DNA of 64,000 nucleotides from Clitopilus passeckerianus (lineage: Eukaryota > Basidiomycota > Agaricomycetes > Agaricales > Entolomataceae), in the NCBI GenBank assembly GCA_944990035.1, contig CALYLX010000157.1:1-64000 (forward strand), read 5' to 3'. Positions 58,263-64,000 of this stretch are shown here, piece by piece. A program made the translations under genes and the position numbers. The notes beneath the pieces were generated by a model. It saw nothing but the letters and a program-made list of their open reading frames with translations, searched no databases and had not been told where the DNA came from. Position 1 is the first letter of the stretch, and each line of letters starts with the position of its first letter.

Positions 58263-60469
58263 CTAGAGCTTTTCGTACGACTGATCCTCCTGTTCGCTGA
58301 CCTCACCTCCTTGCCTAGGGTTGACGTTTGCACGAGGCCCTTTGAACCAGTACTTGCCGCCGTGCCATGGAGAGAAATAGTGCGTAGTACTCAACACAAA
58401 GGCGCCTCCAACGATGACGATCGAATAGTTCATGTTATCAGCCGTTGGACTAGGTTCTGCTGGGAAGAACAGAATTATGATCATAAACGCCATGAATGAA
58501 AGTGCGATCGTCGCAATAGGTGGTCCCTGTGCACACATAAATTTCAAGATCAAAAAGTGCCTAGAAATCGCTTACCATGCGACCCAGTGTGAAAGGGCCA
58601 GGGATGAACGCCTGTCCGCCTAAGAATCTGGCAGCAATTGGTGCTGAGTAGGCGAGGTATTGGCATATAATCCCCATCGTGAACACGGCACCAATAGCTA
58701 CCGGACCAGCGAAGGAAAGCAGCCCAAGAAGCATAGCACCCAGAGCACAGGCAAACACGCAATATACAGGCGTTCCTGTCAGGGGATGTATCCGATATAG
58801 AATGGAAGAGAGGGGAAGGGCGCCGTCACGAGAGAAGGCAAGCATCTGCCTTGATGCCACGATCAACTACCTGGAATTCAACAATGAATTGCTAGGAAGA
58901 AAGGATATTGTGCAGACCAGGTCAGCATCACACATATTCCTATGAGAATTTGTCAATTCAATCCCCACATGCCAAGTCAAAGTAACGTACAAGCTAACAA
59001 TGATCAGTGCATAGACGGCGAGGGACCCCTTTTGCCCGAAACTATTAAAGAGGATCTGGGACCGCCAATCAGAATACCTCTGAAAGGAGAGGAAAAAACT
59101 GACAGTGGCCATGGGTTGACCGATAGGGTCTTGCAATATCGCTGCTGTATCTGGGCCCATATGGAAGGCGAGGGCAATAGTGAAGACTACCGCAAGGCAT
59201 AGAATCAATTGGATAACAGAAGATATCTCCGCACTCACCCCATCCAAAGAGACAACCCAGTGCGGTTGAAACTATGATAGCTTTTGGAACCGCAGTGTTT
59301 GCGTTTCTTGCCTCTTCGCTGATATGAACACTGGAATCAATGCCTCCTACAACAAGTCCTTATCAGCCATAACTCGTGGACATATGTGGTTGATGCTTAC
59401 CCATGGTCCAGGCAGGAGCGAGGAAAGATAAGAAGAAAGCAAAGCCATTCGGCCAGAGGGATACTACACATAACTCTTCAGTCGCCGATTCTTAGCCGTG
59501 AAGTAACCATAACAGTCGCACGATTGGTAAAAGAACCGAAGGCGGTTTTCGCATCATTCTTAAAAGCAGAGGGGGTGGCGAGCGGAAGGGCAATAATCAA
59601 TGCAACGAGAAGGCTAGAGATGTTCAATTAAAGAAATCTCGGCATTGCGGGATATTGCTCACGCTATATTGCAGAATGCGTAGATTGGCTGTAGCCCAGC
59701 GAGAAGGCGAGTAGGCAGGCTGGCCAGAATTGAGTGAAACACCAGTAGTCCACAGAAAACACCACTGGGATCTACGTTAAACGGGAGGTAATCATAATGG
59801 TGGCGAGCCGCACTTACAAGATATGGCCAGAGGTAGGTATATAGGTTCCACCCGACCCAATCGTCACTGCAGCGAGTATTTGCACGGCAGTGGAATACAT
59901 TATTCCGGAGACACCTGATGTCCACCCAATTGTATTGACATCTATTCACAATGTCAGCGCTGTAGACCAATCATAAATCGTGTTTGCATCTACACCCCAC
60001 GGTCCATGCGGCAAATTTGCGATATCGCGGAGGGGAGTACTTGAAAGTCCAGTAGTAAAGACCTCCCGACGTAGGCGCAGCGGAGGCTAGTTCCGCCATG
60101 GAGAACGCAATGGTCATCAGGAAGCAAGAGCAAACAGCCCACTTTCCAGTTGTTAAATAAGAGCCTTGACAATGTGGACATGTAACGCACTCCCCAAACC
60201 AAGCCTACAGGTCCTCCGTAAGGAAGCGCATAAACAAGGACAGATCTTTAGGGTAGCAGAGAATCGTCAGAAATTATAGGACGAGGATGCTGAGCCTAGA
60301 CATACGCGATTGACTGGACAATCCCAATGGCACTAAGGCTGAGACCAACAAGTTCAAACCACGAGAAGTCTCGCTTAAACTCTTGCTTATAGCCTAGCGA
60401 TGCGAGAACTTCCTCATCCTTTGACAGAGGTCCGACGTCAGATGCATTCTTGCTGGGAGAGGGAGACAT
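58263..60469 (-). CDS. Amino acid/GABA permease (APC superfamily)
   Basis: A plasma-membrane or vacuolar transporter of the amino acid-polyamine-organocation family; closest in feel to fungal GABA/choline permeases. The start at 60469 gives MSPSPSKNASDVGPLSKDEEVLASLGYKQEFKR split by no intron, followed by DFSWFELVGLSLSAIGIVQSIA, the typical first helix. Further hydrophobic exons include SVLVYALPYGGPVGLVWG, FCGLLVFHSILASLPTRLLA, the APAWTM element with HISEEARNANTAVPKAI (the conserved APC glutamate-rich loop), and QKGSLAVYALIIVSLYV. Near the C-terminus FAGPVAIGAVFTMGIICQYLAYS and RFLGGQAFIPGPFTLG appear. The tail reads SEQEDQSYEKL. About twelve small exons are needed and I did not resolve all of them, in particular around 59400-59640. 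Confidence 0.84.
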
Positions 60470-62212
60470 GAAAGCTCAGGCCCGAGGAAGGAGTGGCCAC
60501 GGAACTTTATCGCCTTCAGTTCTGAATGCTCCGCTTTGTCCTCATGGGACCAGCTGTAATAGCTAACCACGCGTATCGTTTGGGTGGCTTACCCACTATG
60601 CCCGATCTGGGATACCAAACCGGCAAGGAGAGTGTCCTCTTGTTTATAGTAGCCTAATCCATCGGAGCTGATGAGGTGCCAGCTGAGCGCCTGTGAAATC
60701 GAAGCACAGTGCGCAGTGTACTCATTATCAGAAGATTCTCTTTGAGCTCAGGTATTTGATAACATCACGGGCGGCGTACAGAACGCCATGGCATGAGTCG
60801 CCACTTTCAAGCCTGGATCGATTCCAGAAATTGATAGTAATATCGAATTCTGTGAGGCGAGGAAGCGGTTGAGATGAGAATTGAGTGAAATTGCGACTGC
60901 CTCCGTATTGGTCGGATCATCGGATGACCCCGGATGATCAATTTCGGGCTGCACTCTCCTCGATGAGTTGTGCACGACTCTGCTCAACGTTTTGACTGGT
61001 GAACCCCAAATTAATAAGTAATCTCCAGACTCGTAACCTCAAATCTGATTATTTTCGATACTTCTGCTCCTATTGTCTTCTATACAGTGGCCTCTCAAAC
61101 TCCAAGCTTCATGCCCAGTGAAGAGTGAATATGTTGAAATCGTGTGAAATCTGCTAAAATTGAGTTAGTCGATGGCAGTCGATTTGAAGCGAAAAGTGTG
61201 CATATAGTAGATTTTGGATCGGGTGAGAAATGGTTATATCGTTTGGGATAGGGTAACGTAGATCCCAGTCGACTTGAACAGATTACGAGAGGCGAGCATC
61301 TGTTCCAATCGGTCCATATTGACTGGTAGCGTAGCCGCTTGTACTTCCAGGGGATTGGGCAGTCTTGTGGTTTCTTCACATTAGGAGTGGATTTGAACGA
61401 TATTTAATTTTCATTTCAATCCATTTAAAGTACTAGTTACACTATCTTACTTCTCCAAGTAAATACCCCAGTTATATGTCACCTTTTGTGTCACCGCGCT
61501 GTCTAGAGCGTACTAGTTCTGATACATGGAAAGCTCATTTCTATAAGGTCTGTGATCAGTTGAGTGCTTGAAAGTGGAAAACAGACGGAAGACGTACCAA
61601 GATAGCTATTTGCAAGACGGCGGCGGAAGGGCTGAGAGCATCTGGCAAATAATAACCATCAGCATGTCAAAAAACAAGAAAATCGAGGCAAGCTACTTAT
61701 CTTCTTTACAGAGGTGGTTTGATACCGGTGAACAAGTGACTATATGCGGCGGCAGCTCGTGCTGCGCACACGACGTGGATCAGTGCTAAAGGAATTCCCA
61801 AAGAGCCGTGGTGCTCACCTTAAATGATTGACAAACTTCTACACGGCGCATGTCTCATGGGATGAGGCAAGCCAGAGGAATTCTGTTAGCGCACGAATGC
61901 AGTTGGGTGGAGGAGGGTAGAGGTAGGGCAGAGAGAGAGGACTTAGCGAACATGGTCTGTCTCTTGATTTCAAGTTCACTCCATCCGGGAGACGCCGTGC
62001 TATGAAACAGCTTCATATCCGACATGTCGTTAGAATAAGACTAGATAGATAGACTGAACCGGTTGAAGAAATCTCCGACGCGCAGAATTCAGTCGATTCT
62101 CTAACGATGGGAGACGATCCGGACAATTCCAGGCGAATTGACGCGATTTCCGGATATAGAGTCTTCACTGGGCTTCATGTTCGAGCCCCTTGAACCGATT
62201 ACCATTGACAAT
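60470..62212. other. Gene-poor region, about 1.7 kb
   Basis: Between two minus-strand genes. The best frames are 94 codons (61095-61379, minus) and 73 codons (61568-61789, plus); both lack domains and signals. No repeat or RNA gene recognised. Contains the permease promoter. Confidence 0.5.
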
Positions 62213-63209
62213 CTAGAATCTCTCTACATCTTGTAGCATCGCCCACATTGGGAAGCTTCCTGTCCCTCCTGTAAACTCGGTTTCTCCCTTCACTTCGAAC
62301 CCCAATTTCTTGTATATGCCAACCTGTAGATGGTGTTCAAGCAGAAACCTAGCGAAGGCAAACGAACTCACATTCAGCTCAGTTGCAGCCTCCAGGCATA
62401 AAGGCGCGTTTGACTCTATAGCCTGTATTAAATCGTAAGATGGGCCATTCGATAGAGCCAGAAACTTCACACACTTTGGGCTTGATCCTCTCAATTAATG
62501 CTCTGGCGATGCCCCGGCGTTGGTGATCAGGGTGAACGCCAAAGGATTGTAAGTGCCACGAATTGAGCTTTGTACCAGCGCCAAACGCCTTTGAAGTAAA
62601 TCCCCCATACCCGGGCAGGAACTTGGTGAACTTCTGAGGATGGTGGCACAAATAGAATGGGGGGAAACTCACATCATTTGACCACCAGTTTTTCAGGGAC
62701 TCTGAGAATCTACTCCAAAGAATACTCAATGCTTCTTTGCGCTGATCCTCACTGGACTGGGGGGTCAGAAAGGGTACACAAGGCTCAAGAGGGAAGTTCA
62801 GAGCATACGAATCATACATCTCCCGGCCGGGAGGGTACCAGACTGCTACTCCGACAATCGTTCCCTGCTCTTCATCGGCCTTGGCTACGTATACTTCACC
62901 TCCTAAATATCCGGCCAATGCGGTAGAGTACAGGAAGTCACCATAGAATTCGGTGTCCCTGTCGAGGACGACAGCGGTGAATTCATCTGTGGGCAGAATT
63001 GTTAGCGTAGAACGGTTTGGATTCGTTGGGATATCTCCGAACCTTTGGCAAATGCAGCCGCAAAGGTGTCCTTGATCTGCTGCTTCGTAACCTCTGCGTG
63101 TGCCATGGTATTTAGGGGCTGGTACGGGCTAACCAACTCATGAGATCGATCACTCACCATCAAGCTTGGTCACTCTCTCGATAGTGTAGGGAAAGGTGGG
63201 TGTTGCCAT
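62213..63209 (-). CDS. GNAT-family N-acetyltransferase
   Basis: GNAT enzymes move an acetyl group from acetyl-CoA to amines; the acceptor here is unknown. The start at 63209 gives MATPTFPYTIERVTKLDG, then introns and KQQIKDTFAAAFA. The large exon contains ALAGYLGGEVYVAKADEEQ, VVGVAVWYPPGREM-like strands (GTIVGVAVWYPPG), and the acetyl-CoA pyrophosphate-binding motif SFGVHPDHQRRGIARALIE (Q/R-x-x-G-x-G/A type: QRRGIA). An intron starting GTGTGTG after RIKPK removes a stretch, giving AIESNAPLCLEAATELN, then after another intron VGIYKKLGFEVKGETEF and FPMWAMLQDVERF. Total about 235 residues, normal for fungal GNATs. The frame is clean when these introns are removed. Confidence 0.9.
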
Positions 63210-63817
63210 GGGTTAACCGTCTCGATTGCCGCCTTGTAATTGGGTAGACAAGACGAGGAGGGTTCACCTCTATCGCTTTATGTATACTGGCCACTGCATG
63301 AAACCTGATGCCTGATACTCCATGCGGCATGCGGCCGTCTCAGTTGGATCGCTGCTTTCTAGATAGCGGTTGGATTCCCCGTTGTGCATCAAGATCATCA
63401 TTATGATATTGAAGTAGTGCATTACGGCCACATGTGGCCGGGTGTCTATTCGCTCTATTCCGCTGCATGCAGCCTCAAATCCCTGGATGGATGGAACGAA
63501 CGATGCTGATATTAGATGCGCTAAGCTCTAGCTATGAGATTCAAGTAAAAAGTAACGGATATTAGAGGTGGTATGCAAAAAGAGGGAAACTACGTATCTA
63601 GGCCACGAATGTGTATAACTCTGCAAAAGACACAATAGAAGGTAAAAGGCAGGGAGTAACACGTATAACCGAAAAAAATGCAGCAGGAAAGAGTGTAACT
63701 TAATATAAAGTAAGGCGATCAAGGAACAGCAACATAGGACTGAAGGATAGGAGTGGATGAACGAAAACCAGACTCAGAAGTGGGAGTATCAAATAGTAAC
63801 CAGGCCTCTGCGAGAGC
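63210..63817. other. Intergenic region, 608 bp
   Basis: Lies between the GNAT start codon and the stop of the gene that leaves the window on the right. Contains an AT-rich stretch (63540-63740) that probably belongs to 3' flanking DNA. No gene supported. Confidence 0.5.
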
Positions 63818-64000
63818 CTACGATGGGTTTCCTGCAATGTCGACGTTCTCGCTGTCGAGCGAGGCCGGAGTTGCCAAAGGTGCACGAGGGAACTTGAAGC
63901 TGCTCATCTTCCTAACCTCATCCTGCTTCGAGGGTGTAGCCTCCGTGTCCAGTCGCGAAAGGTAATCGGGTCGTGGAAGAGCCATAGGACGCAGGCATGA
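63818..64000 (-). CDS. 3' end of a gene running off the right edge
   Basis: The C-terminal coding part visible ends with stop TAG at 63818-63820. The frame reads RPMALPRPDYLSRLDTEATP, then VRKMSSFKFPRAPLATP and DSENVDIAGNPS. The sequence is Ser/Pro/Asp-rich, like the disordered end of a larger protein. No family can be named. The frame was chosen because it is the only open one with unbiased composition at the edge; an intron may lie just outside. Confidence 0.55.
   Translation of the reverse strand, partial: SCLRPMALPRPDYLSRLDTEATPSKQDEVRKMSSFKFPRAPLATPASLDSENVDIAGNPS

Overview
The window looks like nuclear DNA of a mushroom-type basidiomycete (Agaricomycetes). Genes are close together on both strands and are cut by many short introns of about 45-70 nt with GT..AG ends and CTNAC-like branch sites. 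The gene content also fits: a DUF6535 membrane protein (a family I know mainly from Basidiomycota), a Ppo-type oxygenase, a DUF2235 hydrolase, secreted DUF1524 nuclease, Mid1, Pom152 and Mcp2 homologues. I saw no prophage, CRISPR, rRNA or clear tRNA gene, and no intact transposon.

Layout. 1-13358, all on the minus strand: a secreted beta-lactamase-like serine hydrolase (its 3' part is off the window), a DUF6535 protein, a nibrin/Nbs1-like DNA-repair protein and a KDM4/JMJD2-like JmjC histone demethylase. 13359-24781: a C2H2 zinc-finger factor (+), an ASXH/DEUBAD protein (+), tail-to-tail with it a UCHL5/UCH37-type deubiquitinase (-), then a divergent GH5 glucanase (+). 25071-33660, minus strand: a secreted HNH (DUF1524) nuclease, a small type II membrane protein, and a large Ppo-like haem-peroxidase/P450 fusion. 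34416-46971: a DUF2235 alpha/beta hydrolase with a repetitive P/S/T/G/Q-rich N-terminus (+), then two Pom152-like nuclear-pore membrane proteins arranged tail-to-tail (+ then -). 48605-64000: mitochondrial uS10 (+), a TPR plus CCCH protein (+), Mid1 (-), an Mcp2/ADCK-type mitochondrial atypical kinase (+), an amino-acid/GABA permease (-), a GNAT acetyltransferase (-) and the 3' end of one more minus-strand gene.

The most interesting points are these. (a) A DEUBAD-domain gene and a UCH-family deubiquitinase gene lie side by side; these two families form enzyme-activator complexes elsewhere. (b) The dioxygenase half of the Ppo-like enzyme seems to lack both haem histidines while its P450 half keeps the haem cysteine. 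(c) There is an inverted pair of diverged Pom152-like genes. (d) At least seven unrelated conserved genes are broken by single-base length changes, mostly a lost base in a short C, G or A run. The pattern looks more like consensus-sequence error than seven independent pseudogenes, and it limits how far any exon model here can be trusted. Exon models were made by eye; outer coordinates are start and stop codons and include introns.
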